NCBI GenBank assembly: GCA_963709085.1
Contig: CAVPVB010000011.1
Coordinates: 138,237-202,236, forward strand
Direction of reading: 5' to 3'
Length of the DNA: 64,000 nucleotides
From: Rhodovastum sp963709085
GTDB taxonomy: Bacteria > Pseudomonadota > Alphaproteobacteria > Acetobacterales > Acetobacteraceae
Part shown: piece after piece, positions 18,228-28,892 of the stretch
Layout: each line of letters begins with the position of its first letter
Numbering within the stretch: position 1 is the stretch's first letter
Program-made: the position numbers and the translations under genes
The notes under the pieces: generated by a model
Told to the model about the DNA's origin: nothing
The model's database searches: none
What the model saw: the letters and a program-made list of their open reading frames with translations, nothing else

Positions 18228-19648
18228 CTAGCACTACCTTGGCACTTTCGAGGTATGTTGAGAAATCCTGCGGTGGCAGTGCGGACAACGATGAGGGATC
18301 GCTGGCGGAGCGAACAGCTTGGCGATGATGGCGCGACGGATTTCAGGCAGCGAGGGCTGTGGCGGCGGCCCGTTGGGGTCCACCTTTTTTTCCCCGACCG
18401 GCAGCCCTGAGGCGCCGGTGTTGCAGGTAGGCGAAAGCGATGCAGGTCATCAGCGCGTGCCGATGCAGGCCGGTCCAGGACCGCCCCTCGAAGTCGCCGA
18501 GGCCGAGGTCCTGTTTGAGTTGCTGGTGCACCTGCTCGCAGGACCAGCGCGCCTTGACGGTGGCGGCCAACCGCCGCAGCGAGGTCAGCTTCGGCAGGTT
18601 GCTGAGGTAGTACTTTTTCTCGCCGCTGTCGCGCCATTCGCCGATCAGCCAGACCGCCTCGCCCGGCAGGCGGATGTTGTCCGCGTTGGTCGGTCCGTCC
18701 GCCACGCGCACCCGCCTGGCGGCGAAGCGGGCGCTGAGCGGGCCTTTGGTGCCGTTGCGCCAGGTGATGCGCCGCCAGCGCTGCGTCTGCAGCATCGCAG
18801 CCGCCGCCTCGGGCGGCCGGTTGGGCAGCGGGTGTTTGGCCGAACGCCCGGTGGGCGTGAGCGCCGGGCGCAGCCTGACCGTCGTCGGGTAGACCAGTTG
18901 GGTGCAGGCGATGCCGACCGCCCAGGACAGCCCGCGTCCGTCCAGTCCCTGGCGAAAGTTCGGGCTGCTACCGAACCCGGCATCGGCCAGCACGCAGCGG
19001 AAGTGCAGCCCGGCGGCGAGCACCCGGTCGATCTCGGCCAGGGCGATCTCCGGCTTGGTTTGCGCCGCCCGCGCCGCTTGCGGCACGCCCGCGGCGGCGC
19101 AGCGGTCCGGATCGTCGGTCCAGCAGGGAGGCAGAAACAGCCGCAGCCCGACCGGCACCGGCACTTCCCCGCGCGCCAGCGTCAGCGAGACCAGCACCTG
19201 ACAGTTCGCCACCTTACCCAGTTCACCGCAGTATTGCCGCGCCACCCCAACCGAGGCCTCGCCCTTCTTGGGATCGCCGGTGTCGTCGACCACCAGCACG
19301 GCATCCGCGCCGCCGACCTGCCGGTCGGCCTGCTCGGCGAGCACGCGCCACAGTGGCCCGTCATCCCAGGCCGGGCTGGTGACGAAGTGGTGCAACTGGT
19401 CGTGCCCGGGCAGCCCGAGCCGCTCGGCCATCGGCTGGATGCTCTTCGGCCCGTCCGGCCCCAACAGGCCACGCACATACAGCGGCGCCCATTGGCGCCG
19501 CGTCTTGCGGCCGGTCACATCGAGGAAAGGCTCAAGCCAGTGGTCGAGGTCCGCGTCAATGTCACGCGGAAGGGTAAAAGAGGTCCCCATCTGCATGTTT
19601 GTCAGATGGGAACACAGGCATACATTTAAAGTGCCAAGGTAGTGCTAG
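18228..19648 (-). mobile_element. IS701-family insertion sequence
   Basis: The element carries perfect 17-bp terminal repeats (CACTACCTTGGCACTTT at 18232 and its complement ending at 19644) and is flanked by CTAG on both sides, a 4-bp duplication of the YTAR type known for IS701. It contains one intact transposase gene. It sits just upstream of the dead IS5 gene and probably cut its left end. Confidence 0.85.
18343..19596 (-). CDS. IS701-family DDE transposase
   Basis: The 417-aa product shows the IS701 (DUF4338-like RNase H) core: AVLVVDDTGDPKKGEASVGV with the first Asp, ARQYCGELGKVANCQVLVSL, RCVLADAGFGSSPNFRQGL with the second Asp, and EQVHQQLKQDLGLGDFEGRS carrying the Glu. The frame is full-length with no stops. 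Met 1 (19596) and Met 3 (19590) are both possible starts. With intact ends this element is likely active. Confidence 0.9.
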   Translation of the reverse strand: MQMGTSFTLPRDIDADLDHWLEPFLDVTGRKTRRQWAPLYVRGLLGPDGPKSIQPMAERLGLPGHDQLHHFVTSPAWDDGPLWRVLAEQADRQVGGADAVLVVDDTGDPKKGEASVGVARQYCGELGKVANCQVLVSLTLARGEVPVPVGLRLFLPPCWTDDPDRCAAAGVPQAARAAQTKPEIALAEIDRVLAAGLHFRCVLADAGFGSSPNFRQGLDGRGLSWAVGIACTQLVYPTTVRLRPALTPTGRSAKHPLPNRPPEAAAAMLQTQRWRRITWRNGTKGPLSARFAARRVRVADGPTNADNIRLPGEAVWLIGEWRDSGEKKYYLSNLPKLTSLRRLAATVKARWSCEQVHQQLKQDLGLGDFEGRSWTGLHRHALMTCIAFAYLQHRRLRAAGRGKKGGPQRAAATALAA

Positions 19649-19972
19649 ATTACTTGGTAAAACGAGCCACATGTTTCCACCGTCTGGCCAGTTCGATTTT
19701 GAACGGTAAAAATCGTGAAGCATCGATGGATTTTGCCGATGCTTCCGAAGCTGAAGCTACTTCTTTCGAAGGCGATACCGGAGGCATTTGAGATTCTTGG
19801 GACTGCCTCGAGATTGAGGGCCAGAATGATCGTCATTGACAGTCGGTGCCGGTAGGCTCCCTCAAGAAGTAGCCCGAACACGGAATCCTGCCGGCATCCG
19901 CTCGCATCAATTCACCACGCTATGCCGCCGCCTTCTTTCCGGAGACAGAAGAAAGGTGGCGGTCCTTATCGG

Positions 19973-20213
19973 TTATGATTCACGCTCCCACAATTGAAGC
20001 AGTTCCGCCATATATAACGGCACGTTCGGTTCCGGCTTCGGACAGAGATTCACCTCGGCGAACGATACGTCTGCGCGGATGGCCGCCGCTGCCTGACCCT
20101 CAAACGTGAGGCCATCCCGATGGAAACTCAGCAAGTTTTCCCTTTGAAAGGCTTCCCATTCCGGTCTTTTTTGGACACGCGACAGCGTTGTCGGTTGTCC
20201 CCTCCTCGATCAT
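19973..20213 (-). pseudogene. Small unknown protein, one frameshift
   Basis: The minus strand from ATG 20213, preceded by no clear Shine-Dalgarno, reads MIEEGTTDNAVACPKK; at an A6 run near 20168 one base shift is needed to continue with RPEWEAFQRENLLSFHRDGL, AAAAIRADVSFAEVNLCPKP and ending AELLQLWERES at 19973. The second half looks like a real protein; family unknown. The remainder of 19649-20279 is relatively AT-rich and holds nothing else I recognise. Confidence 0.4.
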
Positions 20214-20279
20214 TCACGGGTGGCGCTGGTAAACATCTGGCAATCTTACCTTGTTAATCGCCCTCTCGAAGCAGGGGTG

Positions 20280-23067
20280 ATGGCTATGCGAGGTGGAAGG
20301 TTTCTGACCATTGGCACTTTGCTACGCTTGCTGCTCGGCGTCATGCTGAGCGTGCTGGTCGCCGCGCTTATGGTTCCAACATGGACAGCCATCCAACAGC
20401 AGGATGCGGCCACCAAGGCCGTCGCCGTCACCCGAGTGGGCCAGAGCGTGTTCACGGCACTGCAGTTTCTTCGGCCGGAGCGCGGTAGTATTCACGCCGC
20501 AGTCGACGCGGCCGCGCCGGCCGATGCCGCGTTGCTCGCAAACGTGGCGACGTTGCGAAGCAAGGCGGCGCCAGCGATCGAGGCCGTGCTGCGTGATTGC
20601 GTCGCGCTGGGATGTGCCACGACAGACGACCCGCAGCTCGACGCCCTGCGGTCCAGCGTCGGCCGATTGTTGGCCATGCGGCAGGAGGTCGACGCGGCGG
20701 TGCGCGTGCCGCGCGTCGAACGTCCGCCGGGGCTGCTTACGCAATGGGATGCTGCCAGCACCGAGGCGGTCACCCGCCTTGACCAGGTCTCCGCCGCGCT
20801 GACCGAACGGATACGGCTGGTGGATGCGCCGGTCGCGGAGTTGATGGCGATCAAACAACTCGGTTGGATGGCGCGCGACAACGCTGGCCTGAAGCGCAAT
20901 CTCTACAGTGACGGCATAAATGCCAGGAGCCTCTCGGTTGACCTTCAGACGCGCATTGCCGCCTATCGGGGGAAGATCGAAGCCGGGTGGACTGCCGTGA
21001 GGGAGTTGACCGCGCGCCCGGGCGCGCCAGCGCGCGTGACGGCTGCCGTCGAGCGTGCCACAGAAGGCTATTTCAATCGCATCGAGAAGGTGGAAGCCGA
21101 ATTGCGCGCCACATTGCTGACCGGCCAGCCGCCCCCTGTTTCTCTGACTGAGTGGCTGAGCATCACCAACGAGGCACTCAACAGCCTGATGCAGGTGCCG
21201 GCTGCGGCAGTGGTGGAGGCAGAGGCATATGCCGAGCAGCGCGCGGCGGAGGCAACGCAGCAGCTGAGGCTGCAGCTTGTACTGCTGCTTCTGGGTGTGG
21301 TACTGAGTGGCACTGGCCTCGTGCTTGTGCAGCGACGCATTATCAGGCCGATGCACCGTATGACGGCGACGATGCGGCACCTTGCGGAAGGCGACCTGCA
21401 AATTGCGATTGCGGGGCAGGATCGGCGCGACGAGATCGGAGACATGGCCTCGGCCCTGGTGGTGTTTCGCGACGGCCTGGTCGAAGCAGGACGTTCTGGC
21501 GGCAGGGCGCGAGTGCGAGCGTGAACGCGCCGCTGCCGAGAAGCGCGCCGCCCTGGTTGACATGGCGCAGAAGCTTGAGACGGAGATCGGTTCGGCTCTG
21601 GAGGCGGTCGGTGGCCGAACCGCCGCCCTGACAAAGACTGCGGAAGAGATGAGTGCTTCCGCCAGTCGCACCGGGACCTCGGCCGAAGCCGCAACCAGCG
21701 CGGCGACGCAGGCCATGGACAACGTTCACACGGTGGCCAGTGCCGCCGAGCAACTGGCCACCTCCATCCGGGAAATCAGCTCGCAGGTAGGCCACTCAGC
21801 CGTGGTAGTGGGCCGTGCCGTGGCAGCCGGGAAGGAGACCCGCGCGACCATGGCGGTGTTGAACGAACAGGTCGGACAAATCGGATTGGTTGCCGGAATC
21901 ATAGCCGAGATCGCCGCCAGGACTAATCTGCTGGCACTCAACGCCACCATCGAAGCGGCGCGCGCCGGCGAAGCCGGCCGTGGCTTTGCCGTGGTGGCCA
22001 ATGAGGTAAAGCAACTCGCCACCCAGACCGCGCGGTCGACCGAGGAAATCGCCCGGCACATCGGACAGGTTCGCGCCGCGACCGGCGCATCCGTCGCGGC
22101 CGTGAGCGGTATCGAACGCACGATCGAGGAGGTCAGCGCCATTGCCGGCTCGATCGCAGCGGCGGTGGAGCAGCAGGGGATGGCTACTCAGGAGATTGCG
22201 CGCAACGTTGGCGAGACGGCAATGGCGGCCGGGGAAATGACCAAGCGCATCTGTGAAGTGTCGACCGAGGCGGAGCAGACCGGTCGGCGAACGACGCAGG
22301 TGCACGACGACACCGCGGCACTGAACGCTGTGGTGGACGCATTGCGACGCTCGGTGATCCGGATGGTGCGCACCGCAACGGTCGAAGTGAACCGCCGCTC
22401 AGTTCGTCGCCGGCCGTGCCTGGCCAACGTCAAAATCGTTCTCCACGGTTGTCAGCACGACGCGGTTGCCCGTGACATTTCGGAACGTGGCTGCTTCGTC
22501 GAAACCACGCTCCGCAACGTAACCGGTGAGTTGGCCGAACTCGTGCTGGCCAGCAACGGGACACGATTGCAGTGCAAGGTGCTGCACGAGGGCAAGAACG
22601 GGCTACACGTCGAGTTCGTCGGCAATGGGTTGCAGTTCGCTGAGGTCAATCGCATCAGCCTGGACACGATACCTGATCTGATAAAGCTGACCAAAGCTGA
22701 GCATCTCGCCTTCGTGAAGAAAATCACCGATGCCGTTGAGGGGCAGGGCAAGCAGTCCTCCAGCAGCCTTGCCAGCCATCACGAGTGCCGCCTGGGCCGT
22801 TGGTACGACGGCGTCAGTGATCCCGTCGCCCTGACGTTGCCAGCCTTCTGTGCGCTCAGAGAGCCGCACGAGGGTGTGCACGTGGCGGGGCACCGGGCGC
22901 TCGTCGCTGCAGAAGCCGGCGACATCTCGACTGCCCGGCGACATGTCGCGAAGATGGAGGAATACTCGCAAAGCATCCTGAGCGGCCTCGACGCCCTCGG
23001 CTGCGCTTATATCGCTGCGAATCGGCACAGCCCCGAGGTGGCAGCCGAACGCGCGGAGGCAGCATAG
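20280..23067 (+). pseudogene. Chemoreceptor (MCP) with PilZ and CZB domains, frameshifted
   Basis: From ATG 20280 the protein has a membrane segment (LLRLLLGVMLSVLVAALMVP), a ~300-aa periplasmic helical sensor, a second membrane segment (LVLLLLGVVLSGTGLVLV) and a HAMP domain (IRPMHRMTATMRHLAEGDL). At about 21487 one base shift is needed to join VFRDGLVE to QDVLAAGRECERERAAAEKR in the frame open to 23067. That part holds the signalling hairpin (IAARTNLLALNATIEAARAG), a PilZ c-di-GMP-binding domain starting RRSVRRRPCLANVKI, and a chemoreceptor zinc-binding (CZB) domain with SHHECRLGRWYDG and HEGVHVAGHRAL. It would link c-di-GMP and zinc or oxidant sensing to chemotaxis. A sequencing error could explain the single indel. 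Confidence 0.8.
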
Positions 23068-23084
23068 CACTACTATGCCATTTA

Positions 23085-23310
23085 TTGATCCGGCCAGGGC
23101 CATCTTGGCACTCGGCATCAGAAATCGACGGTCCTGTCACCGAAGTTGGCTTAGGTCTCCCCTCATTTTCGAAAACATGAACAAAATCAATGTGGTGTCA
23201 TTATTTGCCGAGTCTGCATAATACATTGCTATCGTTGAAGAATCTGAAAATGAGGGGAGACCTAAGCGAAGTTGGCGCAGATGCTGCAAATATTACCCTG
23301 GCCGGATCAA
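23085..23310. mobile_element. TA-flanked miniature element, copy A (interrupted)
   Basis: The ends TTGATCCGGCCAGGG and its complement are perfect inverted repeats flanked by TA on both sides (23083-84, 23311-12). Removing the nested 117-bp element and its 9-bp duplication leaves 100 bp, the same size as copies B (37829) and C (40230). It follows the stop of the chemoreceptor gene. TA targeting suggests mobilisation by an IS630/mariner-type transposase. Confidence 0.75.
23150..23266. mobile_element. 117-bp miniature element with 9-bp target duplication
   Basis: Perfect 21-bp inverted ends (CTTAGGTCTCCCC... and complement) enclose an AT-rich core with no gene. The flanks CGAAGTTGG occur at 23141-23149 and 23267-23275. 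It lies inside the older TA-type miniature element, giving a clear order of insertion. Confidence 0.85.
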
Positions 23311-23329
23311 TAATACTTCGGCTTCGGAC

Positions 23330-25084
23330 TGGCGCATTGAGGCAGCACGGGCAGCGTGGCAGGCGCCTGACCAGGGCGACGGTGATGCGTCGTCGGACGG
23401 AGGCGATCGAGGACGGCACGTGGCGCTCAGGCCGGATGGGCACTCCCGCGCGGGCGGAAACCTTCGGGTAGGGCAAGCTTTTCGATTCTTGATCGGATGA
23501 ACTGGCGCGGAGGGGGGAAAAGGCAGCGCTCGGCTGCCAGAAAGCCGTAGGCTGCGATGCACAGGGTGGCGTGATGGTTGTGGATGGCGGTCAGAATCCG
23601 CGGATAAACGGCGGCGGCCGAATTCTTGGCACGTAGCTTGCTTGCGGGGCGCCAGCACTCCTTGCCGTCGTTTCGATCAACAGCAAACGGCAGCCGGGCA
23701 GCGCCCTGTCAACGCCGAAGCCGCCGAAGGCGGTGGCCGAAGGCCAGCGTTTACAGGGCGCTGCCCGGCTGCCAACCTTGATGATCGAGGATGGCGGCTG
23801 GCGGCCATCGTGTCGTGCGGACGCCGCGGTAGGCGATGCCGACAGCGCGGGCTGTGCCTCCGGCCAAGGCGGTTGGGGATACGCAACGAAGTCGCCGCCG
23901 TTTATCCGCGGATTCTCGCCGCCGGCAACACGTGATGGTGAAAGCCGCGCCAGCCACGGCCCTCGGTACTGATCCAGGCCGACCCTTTGCTTGAGGTCTT
24001 CGTGGTCGCGCTCGATGATCCAGCGTGCTTTGGCGGTGCGGGCCAACTGGCTCAGCCTGGTCCGGGGTGGCAGATTGGAGAGCCAGTAGCGGGTCGGCTC
24101 GTCCTTATCCTTTCGCCACTCGATCAGCAGCCACTCCGCGGGCCAGGGTTCGCGGCGTTGCTGGTCATGGTGGGCCGGACGCACCCGCACGGACGCGAAG
24201 CGCGAGGAGAGTTCGTCCTTGCTGGCGTCCCGCTACCTGATCGTGCGCCAGGCGCGCCCTGGCAGGCCCAGCGCCAGATCCTTGAGCGAAATCGGTTGGT
24301 GGTCAGTGTCGCGCCGCAGCTGGGTCGGCCGAGGGCCGCGGCCGGAACACGGCTGCGGCGGCAACGGGCCGGTGCCCGGCTGCCAGACGCTGGTGGTGGA
24401 CGGCACGCCCAGGACATAGGACAGGGCAAGCTCGCTCACGCCGGCGCGAAACGCGCTGTCGACACCGTAGGCGGCATCGGCCAGCACAATCCCGACCGCC
24501 ACGCCATCGCCCAGGGCCTGGCGCATCTGCCCAAGCGCGACCGCCGGCTTGGTTTCGAACACGACCTTCTCCGGCACGCCTGCCGTCTTGCATCGCCTGG
24601 CATCCGCCACCCAGTCCTGCGGCAGATACAGCCGCCAGGCGACCGGCAGACTGACATGGTCGTTGGCCACCGACAGGCTGACCGCCACCTGACAATTGTC
24701 CACCTTACCCAGGTTGCCGCAGTACTGCCGCGCCACCCCCACCGAGTGTTTGTCCTGCTTGGCAATGCCGCTGTCGTCGACGATCCAGTAGCGCACTGCC
24801 CCCCTGCCGCTCGATGGCAGGGATGACCTGGCCGCCCAACGCTGCCAGCATCGCCACATCGTCCCAGGCGGTATTCGCCACCACATGATGCATCGCCTGC
24901 ACCCGCTCCGGCTGCATCCGCGCCGCCATCGGCTCCACGCTCTTGCGCTCGCCGGGCAGCAGCAGCGCCGTGCAGTAGGCCTTCGCCGGTTCAACCCGGC
25001 GGGCATGGCCGACGAGCCGACAATCACGTCCAGGTAGACCTCAAACCAAAGCTCACTCTCTTGCAGTTGTTTCGCTTTCTTCAT
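23330..25084 (-). pseudogene. IS701-family transposase, several frameshifts and an insertion
   Basis: The minus strand from ATG 25084 encodes MKKAKQLQESELWFEVYLDV, then in other frames MAARMQPERVQAMHHVVANT, WIVDDSGIAKQDKHSVGVARQ, CGIVLADAAYGVDSAFRAGV-like IVLADAAYG, WLSNLPPRTRLSQLARTAKA, ERDHEDLKQRVGLDQYRG and RPERHVPSSIASVRRRITVA. All are IS701 transposase blocks in the right order. At least three frame changes and a 353-bp insertion in WRGFHHH show it is dead. It is distinct from the intact IS701 at 18228. Confidence 0.8.
23578..23930. mobile_element. 353-bp non-autonomous element in the dead IS701 gene
   Basis: The octamer CGTGATGG occurs at 23570-23577 and 23931-23938; deleting the element and one copy restores the transposase reading RGFHHHATLCIAAYGFL. 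Inside, 23 bp starting GAATCCGCGGATAAACGG (23596) is repeated inverted at about 23893-23917, and a second hairpin pairs GGCAGCCGGGCAGCGCCCTG with its complement around 23690-23772. No transposase is present. Confidence 0.75.
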
Positions 25085-25201
25085 CAAATAAAGGAACGGT
25101 AAGTGAACAGTCAAGGCACTCAGCCCCGTGACTCCGAGCCTGGGACCGATAATTGCGCATCCAAACAGCCGGCGACACCAAGCACCCGGCACAGCCTGCG
25201 T

Positions 25202-27226
25202 TCAGGCAGCCCGGCGGATCTCGCCAAGCCCGGCAATGGCGCGGTCAATTCGTGCCAGGTTTTCAGCATCCTGCGCGAACACCACGGCCAACACCCCGTC
25301 AACCGATCTGACAGCGCGTCCCGACGCCGAGCCGCCCGCTCCGGGAAGTTCAACCGTGACGCCTGTACCGCTTGGCAATTTCCAGTCGCAGGTCAGTGCC
25401 GCCCCGCCGCGCGCGATATCTTTGATCACGACAGACGTTGCCGCATGGCCGGGCGCGGCCAGCACCGCGGTGGCGCCATTGCCTCGAACCCGATCGCAAT
25501 GTCGGCGGTCGCCGGTATCGTCGCGCACCGCGGCGAGGAACTGGTCGACCTCACCCCGCAGCCGCTTCGCCTCTTCCCCAATACTGCCTGCTGCCTCCAG
25601 CACTTGCTGGCTGACCGCACTGGCGTCGTCAGACCCGCTGACGACATGGACCATCGCGACGGCCGTTTGGTTGCTGGCTGCCGTGACCGCGTGAAGGTTG
25701 GTCGCAATCTCGCGGGTTGTCGCGCTCTGTTCCTCAACGGCAGCGGCGATCATCGCTGTCACTTCGTCGAGCCGACCGATGAACGTGGCCACGTCGGCCA
25801 TCGCGGAGATTGATCCGTTGGTTGCGGCACGCACGGACTCGATCTGGCCGCCGATCTCATGCGTGGCGGTCGCCGTCTGCGCCGCTAACGCCTTCACTTC
25901 GCCCGCCACCACCGCGAAGCCGCGTCCGGCATCGCCAGCCCGCGCGGCCTCAATGGTGGCGTTCAGTGCCAGCAGGTTGGTCTGCCCCGCGATGTCGCTG
26001 ATCAGCCGCACGATATCCCCAATGCGGGACGTCGCCTCGGCTAAGTCCTTCATGGTCTCCTGGCTGGTATTGGCCCGGCAGACCGCCTCGCGTGCCACCT
26101 GTGCTGCCGCCGAGACCTGGCGCGAGATCTCGCTTACGCTGGATGTCATCTGTTCGACAGCGGCCGCCACCGATCCCAAATCCACGGATGCCTTCTCGGC
26201 CCCCATGGCGGTGCCGTTGGCCTGTTCGCGTACGCCGCCAGCCGCCTCCGCCATCGCTCGGGCAGCCGTGCGCATGCTCTCCGCCGACGCCACGAGAGAA
26301 GCCATCACCCCCGCGATGGAGGTGGCGAAATCCTGGGTGTGGCGATCCATGGCGGCCTGTCGCCGCTCCTTGGCCGCTCGTTCCCTGGCCTGCTCTGCGG
26401 CCAGGCGGTCGGCGTGTAACATGTTGTCGCGGAAGACGGCAATCGCGCCGGCCATCTTGCCGATCTCATCTGTGCGACCCACGCCGATGATCTTGACTGC
26501 CATGTCGCGGTTGGCGAGCCGGTGCATCACCGCCGCGAACTCCGTAAGAGCGTGCAGGGAGCGCCGCAGCAGCCACGCCGACAGCAGGCAGCATGCCGCC
26601 GTGCTTATCAGCCCTCCGATGATCGCCTCATGCATCACTCTGTCGAGCAGCGCATACACATGGGCGACCGGCACGCCCACGAACAAGATGCCGACCTGCC
26701 GCCCGGCGGCATCGCGGATCGGCTCGTAGATGGTGCGGTGCAAGGTGCCGAGTATCCGGTTCTCGCCGCGATAGCTCGTGCCGCTGCCGACCACGGCATC
26801 GCGGGCCGCCCCCGCCGCGAGCGTCGTACCCACCCCGCGTGAGCCATCGGGATTGATGACGTTGGTCGTAATCCGCTGGTCACCTTCGAAAATGGTTGCC
26901 ACTGCGCCCGTCGCTTCCTTGACCGCTTCCACGATCTCGGGGTGATCACCCAGCTTGGAACCGCCCAGCATCAGCCGCCCGTCGCGGTCGACCGACCACG
27001 CCTCGCCCAGCGGACGAAGCCGTGCCTTGAGGTAATCCATACTGTGCGATAGCTCACGCTCGACCCGCGCTTCCTCGTTATGTGCGACCGAGCGGATGGT
27101 CCAGATCTCCACCGCCGCAACGGCAATCACCACCGCTACGGTGGCCGGAACCAGCAGGCGCCAAATGATGCCGATGCGATCGGACAACCTGGTGACGGTA
27201 GCGCGAACTGGTGAGAGGGCCATCAT
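25202..27226 (-). CDS. Chemoreceptor (MCP) with Cache sensor and PilZ domain
   Basis: The intact 674-aa protein has a membrane segment (LLVPATVAVVIAVAAVEIW), a periplasmic single-Cache sensor (ELSHSMDYLKARLRPLGEAW; TIYEPIRDAAGRQVGILFVG), a second membrane segment (GGLISTAACCLLSAWLL), HAMP, the chemoreceptor signalling domain with ISDIAGQTNLLALNATIEAA, and a C-terminal PilZ-like domain (SVVIKDIARGGAAL). It would relay an extracellular ligand signal to CheA/CheW, modulated by c-di-GMP. No che genes are in the window. Its start ATG 27226 is followed at once by a second Met. It stands alone between IS remnants. Confidence 0.9.
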   Translation of the reverse strand: MMALSPVRATVTRLSDRIGIIWRLLVPATVAVVIAVAAVEIWTIRSVAHNEEARVERELSHSMDYLKARLRPLGEAWSVDRDGRLMLGGSKLGDHPEIVEAVKEATGAVATIFEGDQRITTNVINPDGSRGVGTTLAAGAARDAVVGSGTSYRGENRILGTLHRTIYEPIRDAAGRQVGILFVGVPVAHVYALLDRVMHEAIIGGLISTAACCLLSAWLLRRSLHALTEFAAVMHRLANRDMAVKIIGVGRTDEIGKMAGAIAVFRDNMLHADRLAAEQARERAAKERRQAAMDRHTQDFATSIAGVMASLVASAESMRTAARAMAEAAGGVREQANGTAMGAEKASVDLGSVAAAVEQMTSSVSEISRQVSAAAQVAREAVCRANTSQETMKDLAEATSRIGDIVRLISDIAGQTNLLALNATIEAARAGDAGRGFAVVAGEVKALAAQTATATHEIGGQIESVRAATNGSISAMADVATFIGRLDEVTAMIAAAVEEQSATTREIATNLHAVTAASNQTAVAMVHVVSGSDDASAVSQQVLEAAGSIGEEAKRLRGEVDQFLAAVRDDTGDRRHCDRVRGNGATAVLAAPGHAATSVVIKDIARGGAALTCDWKLPSGTGVTVELPGAGGSASGRAVRSVDGVLAVVFAQDAENLARIDRAIAGLGEIRRAA

Positions 27227-27607
27227 AACGGCTATCCGCCAACTGTTTGGAGAGCGCTTACTTTAGGCAGGTTCACAATGCGTTACGGGTCCGAAAAATG
27301 GGTTCTGCAGCGAATGTATGAATTGAGCGTTCCGCATCGGACGGATGGAGATGATTCGTGGCTACCAACGAGATCGCCGCAATGAAATATGTGGTGAACC
27401 TGAGAGCCTGTCTCGGAATGGTGTCGTAATCGAAGGTGGGGGACCGGCCCCCATGTGATTCCACAGGTTGTCGAGACCGAGTTGGAGGGATCAGATATGG
27501 ACGCCGACCACGAGAGCCCAGCATAACCGCGATCAACCGCGCTTTCCCAGCGACCTGACCGATGAAGAGTGGGAAATCCTCGCTCCGCTGATGCCGCCAC
27601 CCTGCCC

Positions 27608-28892
27608 CAAGGCTGTTCAGTTCTCTGAACCTGGCCTGGGTGAGTCCAATCGGCCACATCGTCTGGCGTAAATGAACTGGCTGATGAAAAAGGGATTCCC
27701 GAACCGCACGGGGTCTGACTCATAGGGCGGCAGCCGCAAACGAGGTTGCCATGTCTGCATTCGCGCCGTTGCTGAACCTGCTCGCCGATGTCCCCGATCC
27801 GCGCCGGGCGGAAGGGAAGCGCTACAAGCTTCCCTACGTGCTGCTGTTCTCAATCCTGGCCCTGGTGACCGGCGGCAACTCCTACCGCAGCATTGTCACC
27901 TTCATCGAGGTGCACCGCGATCGGCTGAACGCAGCATTCGGGCTGAACTGGCGCCGGGCGCCGTCGCACACGGCGGTCCGCGCCATCCTACAGGGTCTGA
28001 ACACGACCGCAGTGGAGACGGCGTTCCGCCATCATGCGGCGCTCCTGCAGGCAGCCCGCGCCGCCCCGGGGCAGGGCAGCATCGCGCTCGACGGCAAGAC
28101 CCTGCGTGGCAGCTTCGACGCTTTCCACGACCGCGCCGCCGCCCAGGTGCTGACCGCGTTTGCCACCGACACCGCCCTGGTGCTGGCTCATGTCGACGTG
28201 GCGGAAAAATCCAACGAGATCCCGGCAGCCCAGGCGCTGCTCGCCGAACTCGGCATCGCCGACGGTGCCCTCGTCACTCTTGACGCCATCCACTGTCAAA
28301 AAAACATTTCGAAATCGCCGCCAACGCCGGCATCACCCTGATCGTCCAGGTCAAGGACAACCAGCCAACCCTGCTCCAGCATATCCAGGACCTCTGCGCG
28401 ACCACGGCGCCGCTCACCGCCACCGACAGCCACGACATCGGCCGCAATCGTGACGAACGCCGCTGCGTCACCGCCTTCGAACCCTCCGGCCGGCTCGCCG
28501 GCACCGACTGGCAGGGTCATGTCGGCGCCATCATCCGGGTCGAGCGCAACGTCTTCACCCGCAACACCAAAACCGGCCTGCTGCACCACTCCTCCGAGTT
28601 CGCCTTCTACATCTCGAACGCGCCAATCACAGCCGCCCGCGCCGCGGGAGCCATCCGGGCACACTGGAAGACCGAGACCACCTCGCACTACAGCCGCAAC
28701 GTCACCATGGGCGAGGATGCCTCGCGCATCCGCACCAACCCCGGCATCGTGGCCCGGCTACGCAGCTTCGCCTTCAACATCCTCAAGGCCAACCGCATCG
28801 GCACCTTGCCCCAGGATCGCTACCGCGCAGCCCTCGCCGGACTCGATAACCTCTTCAGGCTACTCAGCATTCCAGAGAACTGAACAGCCTTG
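27608..28892 (+). mobile_element. ISAs1-family insertion sequence
   Basis: Perfect 20-bp terminal repeats CAAGGCTGTTCAGTTCTCTG (27608) and complement (to 28892) are flanked by the 10-bp direct repeat CACCCTGCCC (27598-27607 and 28893-28902). It lies inside the IS5 transposase gene. Confidence 0.95.
27751..28883 (+). pseudogene. ISAs1-family transposase with a frameshift at a poly-A run
   Basis: The product begins SAFAPLLNLLADVPDPRRAEGK, has SIALDGKTLRGSF and VTLDAIHCQK, then loses frame at the A7 run near 28297-28303. The other frame continues with FEIAANAGITLIVQVKDNQP, AIRAHWKTETTSHYSRNVTM and ILKANRIGTLPQDRYRAALA to TGA 28883. The family is normally a single frame of ~370 aa. The homopolymer makes either slippage or a sequencing error plausible. 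Confidence 0.85.

Noticed and set aside
23293..23658. Small proteins near the IS701 remnant
   Set aside because: They are frame fragments of the dead transposase C-terminus and of the inserted 353-bp element.
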